64,000 nucleotides of DNA from Acuticoccus sp. I52.16.1 (GCF_022865125.1 NZ_CP094828.1:1488001-1552000); one strand, 5' to 3'; positions 16,895-24,998 are shown, counted from the first letter of the stretch. Translations and numbers: made by a program. Notes: a model not told the origin generated them from the letters alone.

Positions 16895-16969
16895 TGGGGC
16901 GTAGCCAAGTGGTAAGGCAGCGGTTTTTGGTACCGCCATGCGCTGGTTCGAATCCAGCCGCCCCAGCCA
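16895..16969 (+). tRNA. tRNA-Gln (anticodon TTG)
   Basis: A 75-base cloverleaf. The acceptor stem starts TGGGGCG and pairs with CGCCCCA near the 3' end; the D arm is AGCCAAGTGGTAAGGC; the anticodon stem GCGGT/ACCGC encloses the loop TTTTGGT, giving anticodon TTG; the T arm is CTGGTTCGAATCCAG. Discriminator G and an encoded CCA end the gene. It closely resembles bacterial tRNA-Gln. Confidence 0.97.
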
Positions 16970-16976
16970 TTTCCCA

Positions 16977-17014
16977 TAGACGCTCGTAGACGCTCGGTTT
17001 CCGACGACCGAGCG
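16977..17014 (+). terminator. Tandem 10-mer and hairpin after tRNA-Gln
   Basis: TAGACGCTCG is repeated head to tail (16977-16986 and 16987-16996), and CGCTCGGT (16991-16998) pairs perfectly with ACCGAGCG (17007-17014). No T tract follows, so it is at best a Rho-assisted or processing hairpin for the tRNA transcript. Confidence 0.4.
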
Positions 17015-17458
17015 CGTGGACCTGCCGCGTGCCGTTCTCGGCCATGCGGGTCCGCCACGCGAGTCTGCGCCCCGACCTCGGCACGAACGGGGCTTTTGCG
17101 GGATCGGTATCTTGTCATATCCGGCTCCTTGCGCGCATCGGCACAGCTGCGGAATGTTGCCGGGTTCGCCCGCTGTCGCGGCGGCGGCCGGGGTGGCCGG
17201 CGCGGAGCGGCGGCCCTCGCCCGGAGGTGGAAAACCGCCGGCGTGCGCTGGACTTGGCGCGCAGGGCCGACGCGTGCCGGCGGCGCCCCCCGGCGTGCGG
17301 CGAGCAGAGCGAGGAGCGCGCGTTCGGGTTGAGCATATTCCTGGGTTGTGAAACAGTGTGCCGGAAGAACGCCGCCGCATCGGGCGATCGGCTCCGCATC
17401 ATAATCGTCGTTGCAGCGATGCTCGCCGCGAGAGCGCTGCCTCCACCAGGAAAAGGTC
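17015..17458. other. Non-coding stretch upstream of the kai operon
   Basis: About 440 bases with no supported gene. Frames are open on both strands, but those on the minus strand run straight through tRNA-Gln and have no recognisable product. The last 130 bases are less GC-rich (around TTGAGCATATTCC and TTGTGAAACAG) and probably hold the kai promoter. No copy of the tRNA 3' end, which would mark an attachment site, was seen. Confidence 0.5.
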
Positions 17459-18298
17459 ATGGCTGCACCTCGGGGAAAGCTTTCTCGATCACAGGTCTTC
17501 CCCGTTCTTCTCATCGAAGACGAGGACGGAGACGCGGCGTTGTTCCAGGCCTATTTGGAAGAAAGCACGACCGACCGGTACACTCTGACCCGCGCCAGCA
17601 ACCTCACCGATGCCCTCGAGCACCTGCGCCGCACCCATTACGACGCGGTTCTGCTCGACCTCACATTGCCGGACTCCCGCGGCACGTCGAGCGTCGGCGC
17701 GGTGCGCGACGTGTCGCATGTGCCGGTCATCGTGCTGACCGGGATGGGCGAGGACGAGCTGGCGATGCGGTGCCTGGAGGCCGGCGCCGAGGATTATCTT
17801 CGCAAGAACGAGGTCGACGCCCGCGCCCTGCTGCGCGCCCTCGGCTACGCCATCATCCGGCGGCGCGAGGCGGAGCTGCGCACGATTTCCGACGCCCGCG
17901 CGCAGTACCAGACCATGTCCAACGGCGACCAGCCCAAGCCGGCGCTGAGCCCGCTGCGGGCCCGCGCGCCCGACGAGTTCCGCGCCTGCGCCACGCGCTA
18001 TTACGAAACGCTGATCAGCTACACGACCGCCATCAACAACCGCATGCGCAAGCCGCGCGAGGGGATGTCGGACATCGCCGACCGGCTCGGCCGGCTGAAC
18101 TGCGCGCCGCGCGACCTCATCGCGGTCCACGCCGCGGCGCTGGAGCTGGCTTCCGGCGAACTGCCGATCGAGCGGCAGTGCGAGCTCGTCGTCGAAGGGC
18201 GCCTCTTCGCATTGGAAATGATGGGCGTCCTGCTCGAATTCTACAGGTCGTCACAAGCGACGATGGAGGGGCGTGCGGCACATGATCTATCGTCTTAG
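17459..18298 (+). CDS. Receiver protein with KaiA-like C-terminal domain
   Basis: 279 residues. Residues 14-135 form a response-regulator receiver with a complete catalytic set: acidic pair near E20/D21, phosphoacceptor D67 in VLLDLTLPD, T94 in IVLTG and K116. A linker to about 170 is followed by a helical domain (about 172-265). Its end, with VHAAALELASGELPIE, RLFALEMMGVLLEFYRSS and matching spacing, resembles the KaiC-binding C-terminal domain of cyanobacterial KaiA, which ends ..RLTLIDVIAHLCEMYRRS as I recall it. A receiver joined to a KaiA-like domain is known as KaiA3 in cyanobacteria. It would stimulate KaiC autophosphorylation. The start follows AGGAAAAGG; kaiB begins inside its 3' end. 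Confidence 0.7.
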   Translation: MAAPRGKLSRSQVFPVLLIEDEDGDAALFQAYLEESTTDRYTLTRASNLTDALEHLRRTHYDAVLLDLTLPDSRGTSSVGAVRDVSHVPVIVLTGMGEDELAMRCLEAGAEDYLRKNEVDARALLRALGYAIIRRREAELRTISDARAQYQTMSNGDQPKPALSPLRARAPDEFRACATRYYETLISYTTAINNRMRKPREGMSDIADRLGRLNCAPRDLIAVHAAALELASGELPIERQCELVVEGRLFALEMMGVLLEFYRSSQATMEGRAAHDLSS

Positions 18299-18572
18299 CC
18301 TGTACGTCAGTGGCGAGAGCGCTCGCTCCTACGCGGCGATCCGGCACATCGAGTCGATCGCCAAGACCCATCTCCCCAACGCCTACGAACTCGAATTCGT
18401 GGATGTCCTGAAAGACCCCGCACGGGCCGAGCGTGACAAGATCCTCGCCACGCCGACCCTGGTGCGCGAACAGCCTGGACCGCGCAAGAAAATCATGGGC
18501 GAATTCGCCAATCACCTGGCCGTCATCGAGGCTCTGGAGATCGAAGTCTACGGACCCGGGGCACAGAACTAA
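18282..18572 (+). CDS. kaiB: Circadian clock protein KaiB
   Basis: A 96-residue thioredoxin-like KaiB. Family landmarks are LSLYVSGESARSYAAIRHIE, YELEFVDVLKDP and the signature DKILATPTLVREQPGP, followed by RKKIMGEFA. KaiB switches fold and binds the KaiC CI ring in the night phase, sequestering KaiA. The ATG at 18282 has GGAGGGG 11 bases ahead; an in-frame GTG at 18273 is too close to it. It overlaps the end of the KaiA-like gene by 17 bases and lies 5 bases before kaiC, so all three are co-translated. Confidence 0.95.
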   Translation: MIYRLSLYVSGESARSYAAIRHIESIAKTHLPNAYELEFVDVLKDPARAERDKILATPTLVREQPGPRKKIMGEFANHLAVIEALEIEVYGPGAQN

Positions 18573-18577
18573 CCGAC

Positions 18578-20101
18578 ATGTCGATCGATCCGCACTACAC
18601 GCTTCCCAAGATCGCCTCCGGTATCAACGGTTTCGACGCAATCTCCTACGGCGGCCTGCCGGAAGGGGGCTCGACGCTGATCGCCGGCGCCTCCGGCAGC
18701 GGCAAGACCGTCTTCTCGCTCCAGGTGCTGTACGCCGGCGTCAACGACCACGACGAGAACGCCGTCTTCGTCACCTTCGAGGAACGGCCGGCACGCCTGC
18801 TGCGCAACGTCCTGGGCTTCGGCTGGGACCTTCAGTCGCTGATCGACCGCAAGAAGCTCGCGATCGTCGACGTCACGCCCGAGCCGCAGGAGGAGCAGGT
18901 CGACCTCGGCACGCTGAACCTGTCGGCGTTGCTGGCGCGCATCGAGGCGGCGGTGAAGACCGTCTCGGCCAGGCGCGTGGTGCTGGATTCGATCGGCTCG
19001 CTGTTCCCCCAGTTCGCCGATCCCGGCATGGTCCGCCGCGAGCTGTTGCGCATCATCTCCCATTGCATGGACCTCGGGACCACCGTGCTCGTCACGGTGG
19101 AACGCTCCGAGAACGAGGGGCAGATCGGCCGTTTCGGGGTCGAGGAATACATCGCCGACAACGTCATCGTGCTGCGCAACCGCCTCGAAAACGAGACGCG
19201 ACGGCGCACGATCGAGATCCTGAAGTGCCGCGGCACCGACCACCAGCGCGGCGAGTTCCCCTTCACCATCGACCGCGAGGACGGGGTGACGGTGGTGCCG
19301 CTGTCGTCCACCACGCTGTACCAGCGCGCGCCCAATACCCGCATCACCTCCGGTATCGAGGTGCTGGACCGCATGACCGGCGGGGGCCTCTACGAGAGCT
19401 CGATCCTCCTGGTCTCGGGCGCGACCGGGACCGGCAAGACGCTGATGGTCGCCGAAACCGTGCGCGCCGCGATCAACAACGGCGAACGCATGCTGCTCTT
19501 CGCCGCGGAGGAGGCGCGCGAGCAGCTCACCCGCAACGCGGCCGCCTGGGGGGTCGACTTCGACGGCGCGGAATCGTCCGGCCTCCTGCGTATCGCCAGC
19601 CATTCGCCCGAAGAGGTCGGCCTGGAGGATCACCTCCTGCGCATGAAGCGGCAGATCGCCGACTTCAAGCCCAAGCGCATCGCCGTCGACAGCCTTTCGG
19701 CCTTCGAGCGCGTGTCGACGCCCAAGTCGTTCCGCGAGTTCGTGATCGGCCTCACCTCGCACATCAAGGTGATGCAGATCACCGCCGTCTTCACCAACAC
19801 GACGTCGCTGCTGATGGGCACCGAGTCGGTCACCGAGACGCACATCTCGACGATCACCGACTCGATCATCCTGCTGCGCTACGTCGAGATCAACGGCGAG
19901 ATGCGGCGGGGCGTGATGGTGCTGAAGATGCGCGGCACGTGGCACGAAAAGGCCATCCGCGAATACGTCATCGACGCCAACGGCATGCGCATCCTCGGCC
20001 CGTTCACCGGGATCCATGGCATCCTGTCGGGTGTGCCCACGTATACCATCAGCTCCGAGTCGCATCGGCTCGGCTCCCTGATACCCGACGACGAGGACTG
20101 A
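18578..20101 (+). CDS. kaiC: Circadian clock ATPase/kinase KaiC
   Basis: 507 residues, two RecA-like modules as in cyanobacterial KaiC. CI: Walker A GASGSGKT at 37-44 and catalytic EE at 68-69 (VTFEERPA). CII: Walker A GATGTGKT at 281-288, EE at 311-312, and THISTITDSIILLRYVEI with S424 and T425 aligned to the autophosphorylated Ser431/Thr432 of S. elongatus KaiC. The motif MRGTWHEKAIREY and the tail SGVPTYTISSESHRLGSLIP keep the region that forms the A-loop and KaiA-binding end. It should therefore hydrolyse ATP in CI and phosphorylate itself in CII. Fourth in a tight operon with the KaiA-like gene and kaiB before it and a histidine kinase after it. Confidence 0.96.
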   Translation: MSIDPHYTLPKIASGINGFDAISYGGLPEGGSTLIAGASGSGKTVFSLQVLYAGVNDHDENAVFVTFEERPARLLRNVLGFGWDLQSLIDRKKLAIVDVTPEPQEEQVDLGTLNLSALLARIEAAVKTVSARRVVLDSIGSLFPQFADPGMVRRELLRIISHCMDLGTTVLVTVERSENEGQIGRFGVEEYIADNVIVLRNRLENETRRRTIEILKCRGTDHQRGEFPFTIDREDGVTVVPLSSTTLYQRAPNTRITSGIEVLDRMTGGGLYESSILLVSGATGTGKTLMVAETVRAAINNGERMLLFAAEEAREQLTRNAAAWGVDFDGAESSGLLRIASHSPEEVGLEDHLLRMKRQIADFKPKRIAVDSLSAFERVSTPKSFREFVIGLTSHIKVMQITAVFTNTTSLLMGTESVTETHISTITDSIILLRYVEINGEMRRGVMVLKMRGTWHEKAIREYVIDANGMRILGPFTGIHGILSGVPTYTISSESHRLGSLIPDDED

Positions 20102-20123
20102 CGTGTCACCAGAGGGGGTCAGC

Positions 20124-21878
20124 ATGGTTCGGATCGTTCGCACGCGCGGCGAGGACGAACTCGATCCCCTCGCCGGCTTCGACCTCGACGGCCCGACCCG
20201 CATATCCGCCGTGCTGGTGGACGACCTGGCCGCCGCCCGCTCGGCCCTGCGCGAGCGGGACATCCTGCTGGTCAACCCGGCGGACCTCGTGGACGGCGCG
20301 CTGCCCGCATGGGTGGTCGAACGTGGGCGCAAGCATCTCGTCGTCGCCATTGCCGATGCACACTGGCCGCATGCCTTGCCCGCGGCGGTGATCGTCCTGG
20401 AGTCGGCGGCACACCTCGTCAGCTCGGCCCCGCTGCTGGCCCGCTGGGGCGCGCAGCTCGACGCCGCCCAGCGCGAGGCACGCGACCTCGGCGAGCTGGT
20501 CGACGCCAACCCCGACGCGGTGGTGGTGACCGACGACGGCGGCATCGTGCTGCGGGCGAACGCGGCTGCGGTGGCCATGTTCGTGGCGCCGGGAGAAGAG
20601 CTGGTCGGCCAGTCGCTCGCCTTCTCCGTCGGCGACAACGGCACCGGCCAGCTCGAATTCCTGGCGGAGGGGCAACGGCGCATCGGCGAGATCCGCCTGG
20701 CCTCGGTGGACTGGAACGGCGCGCCGGCCACCCTCGCCCTGGTTCGCGACGTGACCGACAAGGTGGACCTGCAGGACCAGCTCGCGCAATCGCAGAAGGC
20801 CGATGCGATCCGGCTGATGGCGGGCGGCATCTCGCACGAGTTCAACAACATGCTCGTCGTCGCGATGACGAACCTCTACTTCCTGCGCACCCATGTCGGC
20901 GGCGAAGGATCGGACCTGCTCGACAAGATCGACGAGGTGGTCGACCGGTTGCGCGTCCTCTCCGAGCAGATCCGCATCCTGTCGCAGAGCCATACCTCCG
21001 AGGCGCGGCGGACCGACCTCGGCGCGCTGGTCGCCGAGCATACCCCGATCCTGCGGTCCGCCATCCCGGCCGACATCGAGTTGGAGGTCGACGAGCCGAC
21101 CGAGCGATACCTCGTCGTCGTCGACCCCAACGAGATGCGCCAGGTGGTGATGAACCTCGTCGTCAACGCCATGAGCGCGACCAGCGCCGGCGGGACGATC
21201 CGCATCGCCACCGGCATGGTGCACGGCGCGCCCAACGGCCTGCCGGAGGGCGACTGGTCGACCCTGACGGTGAGCGACACGGGCAGCGGGATCGCCCCGG
21301 AGGACATGCCGCGCATCTTCGACCCGTTCTTCACCACCAAGCCGGTCGGGGCGGGGCGCGGCCTCGGCCTCTCGGTGAGCCGGGCGTACGTGCGACGCGC
21401 GGGCGGCACGATCGACGTGCGCTCGACCCCCGGCAAGGGCACCGTCGTCACCATCTACCTGCCGGGCGAGGGCGGCGTCCCGGAGGTCGCCGGGGCGATC
21501 GTCCGGAAAGACGATGCGGCCCCGCACATCCTCCTCATCGAGGACGACAGCGACGTCGCCACCGTGGTGAGCAAGGTGCTGGAGCGCGGCGGCTTCAAGG
21601 TGACGTGGCGCGACAACGGCCTGGAGGGCAAGGGCCTGATCGAAGCCGACCAGTCGATCCGGCTGGTGGTCAGCGACGTGGTGATGCCCAAACTCGGCGG
21701 GCGCGACCTCGCCGAGTGGCTGATCCGCGACCGGCCGCACGTGAAGCTCCTGCTGATGACGGGCTACACGGATCGCGTCGAGTGGCTGGAGGAGATCCGC
21801 GACGACACGCGCGACTACATCCTCAAACCGTTCCCGCCCAAGCGGCTCCTGTCCAGCGTGCGCCGCCTGCTCGACTGA
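20124..21878 (+). CDS. Hybrid histidine kinase of the kai operon
   Basis: 584 residues, soluble. Residues 1-110 form an unassigned alpha/beta domain that may be a degenerate receiver. A PAS domain follows (about 118-215, VDANPDAVVVTDDGG), then a HisKA helix with H238 in GGISHEFNNML, an ATPase domain with MRQVVMNLVVNAMSA, DTGSGIAPED and GAGRGLGLSVSRAY, and a C-terminal receiver (about 467-584) with phosphoacceptor D518 in VVSDVVMPKLGG. It has no KaiB-like sensor domain as in SasA, but its place 22 bases after kaiC makes it the likely clock output or input kinase. ATG at 20124 follows AGAGGGGGT; a GTG at 20103 is the alternative. Confidence 0.85.
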   Translation: MVRIVRTRGEDELDPLAGFDLDGPTRISAVLVDDLAAARSALRERDILLVNPADLVDGALPAWVVERGRKHLVVAIADAHWPHALPAAVIVLESAAHLVSSAPLLARWGAQLDAAQREARDLGELVDANPDAVVVTDDGGIVLRANAAAVAMFVAPGEELVGQSLAFSVGDNGTGQLEFLAEGQRRIGEIRLASVDWNGAPATLALVRDVTDKVDLQDQLAQSQKADAIRLMAGGISHEFNNMLVVAMTNLYFLRTHVGGEGSDLLDKIDEVVDRLRVLSEQIRILSQSHTSEARRTDLGALVAEHTPILRSAIPADIELEVDEPTERYLVVVDPNEMRQVVMNLVVNAMSATSAGGTIRIATGMVHGAPNGLPEGDWSTLTVSDTGSGIAPEDMPRIFDPFFTTKPVGAGRGLGLSVSRAYVRRAGGTIDVRSTPGKGTVVTIYLPGEGGVPEVAGAIVRKDDAAPHILLIEDDSDVATVVSKVLERGGFKVTWRDNGLEGKGLIEADQSIRLVVSDVVMPKLGGRDLAEWLIRDRPHVKLLLMTGYTDRVEWLEEIRDDTRDYILKPFPPKRLLSSVRRLLD

Positions 21879-22082
21879 GGCGCCTCGCGCCGGTGGAGGG
21901 GCGGAGCCGCTCGCGGGCGGCGGACAGGAGAGAGCCGCGATCTCATCGTATGGCTGCCACCCCGTGACCGCAGAACGGGGCGGTTCGGGCCACGATCGGG
22001 CATCAGCCATGCGGAGGCCGGCGCGCGGCACGCCCCGTCGCCGCGCGACCTCCGGACCGCCCACGCCGGGGCGGCCGGCGCC
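21879..22082. other. Gap between the kai kinase and a secreted protein gene
   Basis: About 200 GC-rich bases between convergent genes. No open frame with a credible start or recognisable product and no T-tailed hairpin was seen. Confidence 0.4.
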
Positions 22083-22424
22083 TCAGTTGGTGACGATGGA
22101 CGTGTCGTGGACGAGGAGGGTGTCGGCCTCGCGGCTGATCACCAGCTCGACCGGGACCGCGCCCGCGATCCGCGGCGTCGACAGCACCACGCTCTGGCCC
22201 GGCGCCAGGATGCTGGTGACGCGAAGCGGCGTGCCCTCGGCACCGTCGGCGAGCGTCGCGACGACGCGGAAGCCCTGCGGCTCCACGGTATAATAGGCGA
22301 CGCCGGAGACGGCGCCGAGGTCGATCGGATGGGCGCGGCTGGGGCCGACCTCGCCGGCGAGCGCCGGTCCGGCGAGCGGGGCGAGAGCGAGAACGGCCGC
22401 GAGAGCGGTGTGACGGATGGTCAT
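22083..22424 (-). CDS. Small secreted protein of unknown function
   Basis: 113 residues with a clear Sec signal peptide (MTIRHTALAAVLALAPLAGPALA), then a mature part of about 90 residues that looks all-beta: HPIDLGAVSGVAYYTVEPQG, FRVVATLADGAEG and TPLRVTSILAPGQSVVLSTP. It has no cysteine. AGGAG lies 8 bases ahead of the ATG. I do not recognise a family. It is divergent from a LysR regulator with a 90-base shared control region, which suggests that this regulator controls it. Confidence 0.7.
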   Translation of the reverse strand: MTIRHTALAAVLALAPLAGPALAGEVGPSRAHPIDLGAVSGVAYYTVEPQGFRVVATLADGAEGTPLRVTSILAPGQSVVLSTPRIAGAVPVELVISREADTLLVHDTSIVTN

Positions 22425-22446
22425 GATAGTCTCCTGACGTTCGAGG

Positions 22447-22469
22447 ACCGGGCGGGCACGCCGTCCGGT
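22447..22469. promoter_or_regulatory. Candidate LysR operator in the divergent promoter
   Basis: ACCGGGCGG at 22447-22455 and CCGTCCGGT at 22461-22469 form an 8-of-9 inverted repeat around GCACG. It is central in the 90-base gap between the secreted protein gene and the LysR gene, where a LysR regulator commonly binds. Confidence 0.4.
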
Positions 22470-22514
22470 CGTGACGGGAGACAGATTGGACCTCCACCCG
22501 CATCGATCAAACGG

Positions 22515-23468
22515 ATGGGCTGCATTGTGACTATCGATGGCATCGATCTCTCGCGGGTCGATCTGAACCTTCTGGTCCACCTCGAGGCGCTGCTGGCGGA
22601 GCGCAACGTGACACGGGCGGCGGCGCGTGTCGGGCTCAGTCAGTCGGCGATGAGTCACAACCTCGCCCGCCTGCGCGCGCTGTTCGACGACGAGCTGCTG
22701 ACGCGTGGCCCCGAGGGCCTGCGCCTCACCCCGCGCGCGATGGCGCTGACGGGCCCGGTCGACGCCACGCTCGCCGACGTGCGCACTCTGCTCGCCCGCG
22801 ACGACGCGTTCGACCCCGCCACCGCCGAGCGCACCTTCCGCCTCGGCCTGCCCGACAGCATGGAGATGCTGATCGGGCCACCTCTGCTGGCGCACCTGCG
22901 CGCGCACGCGCCCGGCATCCGGCTGCGGCTGCACAACATCGACTCGGTCGAGGTGCTGGACGACCTGGACGCCGACCATATCGAGCTGGCGATCGGCTAT
23001 GGCGATTATCCGCACGGGCGCGCGCATCACAAATGGCGCCTGCTCTTCTCGGAGAGCTATGTCTGCATGTTCTCCGCGGCGCAGACGGGCAAGCGCGCGC
23101 CGCTGTCACTGGAGGACTACACCAGCGTGCCGCACATCCTCACCAGCCTGCGCCACGGCGAAGGGGTGCGCGGGGTGGTGGACGACGCGTTGGAGGCGCT
23201 GGGGCTGGCGCGCACAGTCGTGCTGACGACGCCGCGGTTCCTCGGCGTTGCCGCGCTGGTCGCCCGCGCGCCGGTGCTGGTGACGATGCACGCCCGCGTC
23301 GCCCGCCTGTTCGCCGACGAATACGGCCTCGACCTCAGCCCGCCGCCGGTCGAGATCGACGACGTGGCCGTCTCGCTCCTGTGGCACGCGTCGCACGGCA
23401 ACGACGCGGGGCACGCGTGGCTGCGCAACCTGGTGGTGCAGCTGGTGGGCGAATTGCGCCAGCGTTGA
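22515..23468 (+). CDS. LysR family transcriptional regulator
   Basis: 317 residues. The helix-turn-helix is at about 10-68, with DLNLLVHLEALLAERNVTRAAARVGLSQSAMSHNLARLRALF followed by LLTRGPEGLRLTPRA, the NodD-like subgroup of LysR proteins. The effector domain (about 95-300) has the RLGLPDSMEMLIGPPLL strand and AIGYGDYPHGRAHHKW. The ligand is unknown. Start at ATG 22515 (MGCIV); a GTG 12 bases further (22527) is possible. It is divergent from a small secreted protein gene, the likely target, and converges with the OxyR-like gene. Confidence 0.88.
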   Translation: MGCIVTIDGIDLSRVDLNLLVHLEALLAERNVTRAAARVGLSQSAMSHNLARLRALFDDELLTRGPEGLRLTPRAMALTGPVDATLADVRTLLARDDAFDPATAERTFRLGLPDSMEMLIGPPLLAHLRAHAPGIRLRLHNIDSVEVLDDLDADHIELAIGYGDYPHGRAHHKWRLLFSESYVCMFSAAQTGKRAPLSLEDYTSVPHILTSLRHGEGVRGVVDDALEALGLARTVVLTTPRFLGVAALVARAPVLVTMHARVARLFADEYGLDLSPPPVEIDDVAVSLLWHASHGNDAGHAWLRNLVVQLVGELRQR

Positions 23469-23474
23469 CGCCGG

Positions 23475-24398
23475 CTACGCCGCCGGCCGGTCCGCCTCGG
23501 CGAAGAGCAGCCCGCGCGCCTCGACCAGCTCGGCGCCGAGCGCTGCGAAGAGGTCCTTCTGCGCCGAGGACGCGCGGTAGGCCAGCACCACACGGCGCGG
23601 CCGCGCCCCGGCGAGGTCGGTGAGCGCCACGTCGTGACCGCGCGCCACGCCGGCGGCGACGGCGACGTTGGGCAGCAGCGTCAGCCCGATCCCCTGCTCG
23701 ACCATCGCCACCAGCGTCGGCAGGCTCGTCGCCGCGAAGGTGTCGTCCTTGGCGAGAGCGAGGTCCGGGAAACTCGACAAGGCGTGGCGCTGGAGGCAGT
23801 GGCCGCGCTCCAGCAGCAGCAGCTCCCGCCCCTCGAGGTCGCGCCCCTCAACCGCCTCGCGGTTCGCCAGAGGATGCCCGCGCGGCACGGTGAGCTGGTA
23901 GCCGTCGTCGAACAGGGCCTGCGTGTCGATCTCGGCCGGGAGGTCGTGCGGCAGGGCGATGAGCGCCAGGTCCAGCCGCCCGGCGACGAGCCCGTCGACC
24001 AGCGAGGCGGTCAGCTCCTCGCGGAGATAGAGCCGCAGCTGCGGAAAGGTCGCGCGGATGAGCGGCAGCGCGCGCGGCATCAGGAAGGGACCGACCGTCG
24101 GGATCGCGCCGAAGCGGATCGACCCGGTGCCGAACACCGCCGAGGCGCGGGCGACGTGCTCCAGCTCGCCGATTTCCGCCAGCACCGTGCGCGCCCGCCG
24201 CGCCACCTCGGCGCCCACCGGCGTCAGCACCACCGAGTGGCGGCTGCGCTCGGCCAGCTGCGCGCCCAGCGCCAGCTCGAGCTCCTTGAGCCCGGTCGAC
24301 AGGGTCGGCTGCGTGACGTGGCAGGCCTCCGCCGCCCGCGAGAAGTTGAGCGTGTCGGACAAGGCGACGAGAAAGCGGAGCTGACGCAGGGTGGTCAT
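23475..24398 (-). CDS. OxyR-like LysR family regulator
   Basis: 307 residues from MTTLRQLRFLVALSDTLNFS. The helix-turn-helix (about 15-60) reads SRAAEACHVTQPTLSTGLKELE. The effector domain follows OxyR closely: LLLLERGHCLQRHALSSF at about 193-210. C201 matches the redox-active Cys199 of E. coli OxyR, but the partner Cys208 is replaced by F210, so an intramolecular disulfide cannot form in the usual way. The ATG at 24398 is preferred to a TTG at 24410. It is divergent from two YeeE/YedE genes and a persulfide-dioxygenase-like gene, which suggests sensing of sulfane sulfur or peroxide. Confidence 0.88.
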   Translation of the reverse strand: MTTLRQLRFLVALSDTLNFSRAAEACHVTQPTLSTGLKELELALGAQLAERSRHSVVLTPVGAEVARRARTVLAEIGELEHVARASAVFGTGSIRFGAIPTVGPFLMPRALPLIRATFPQLRLYLREELTASLVDGLVAGRLDLALIALPHDLPAEIDTQALFDDGYQLTVPRGHPLANREAVEGRDLEGRELLLLERGHCLQRHALSSFPDLALAKDDTFAATSLPTLVAMVEQGIGLTLLPNVAVAAGVARGHDVALTDLAGARPRRVVLAYRASSAQKDLFAALGAELVEARGLLFAEADRPAA

Positions 24399-24566
24399 CG
24401 CATATTTCAATCACACGGCGCGAATAAATCAATTTCCCGGATCACCGCCGCTCCATCATCTATAGCCCAACAGCCGCCCCCGCGGGGTCCGGTCCACGCC
24501 CAGAAACCCGCCGAGGGCGCCGCCGGGCACAGCCGCGGCGAGATCGAAGCGTCACAGGAGGCCGCG

Positions 24567-24998
24567 TTGCCGACAGACTTCACCCCGATCGCCTCGCTCG
24601 CCGGCGGTGCCCTCATCGGCCTCTCGGCGGTCATGCTTATGGCGCTGCTGGGGCGCATCCTCGGCGCCACCGGCATCCTCGCCGGCGCGCTCGGCTTCGG
24701 CGAGCGGGCCGAATGGCCGATGCGCGTCGCCCTGATCGCCGGAATGGCACTGGGGCCGGCGCTCGCGCTGCTGCTGACCGGCGCCTGGCCGCCGGTCGAG
24801 GTGCCGGCCGGGCCGTGGGGGCTGGTCCTCGGCGGTCTCCTCGTCGGTGTCGGCGTCACTCTCGGCGGTGGCTGCACCTCGGGGCACGGGGTGTGCGGCC
24901 TCGCCCGCCTGTCGCCCCGCTCGATGGTCGCCACGTCGACCTTCATGCTCGCCACCTTCGCCACGGTCTTCGTGCTGCGCCACATCCTGGGAGCCTGA
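24567..24998 (+). CDS. YeeE/YedE family membrane protein (first half)
   Basis: A 143-residue membrane protein with about four helices and the family motif GVTLGGGCTSGHGVCGLARLSPRS (about 95-118), whose Cys and Gly residues line the channel of thiosulfate/sulfur-compound transporters (TsuA, PmpA-like). TTG start at 24567 with ACAGGAGG ahead. Together with the next gene it forms the split YeeE/YedE pair common in proteobacteria, located with an OxyR-like regulator and a persulfide-dioxygenase-like enzyme. Transport of a sulfur species is inferred from the family. Confidence 0.88.
   Translation: MPTDFTPIASLAGGALIGLSAVMLMALLGRILGATGILAGALGFGERAEWPMRVALIAGMALGPALALLLTGAWPPVEVPAGPWGLVLGGLLVGVGVTLGGGCTSGHGVCGLARLSPRSMVATSTFMLATFATVFVLRHILGA

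Noticed and set aside
16789-17514. A 241-codon minus-strand frame upstream of the kai operon
   Set aside because: It runs through tRNA-Gln and the end of the pfkB kinase gene and has no recognisable product.
18569-20851. A 760-codon minus-strand frame opposite kaiC and the kai kinase
   Set aside because: Antisense shadow of kaiC; the translated sequence has no recognisable domain and no plausible ribosome-binding site.
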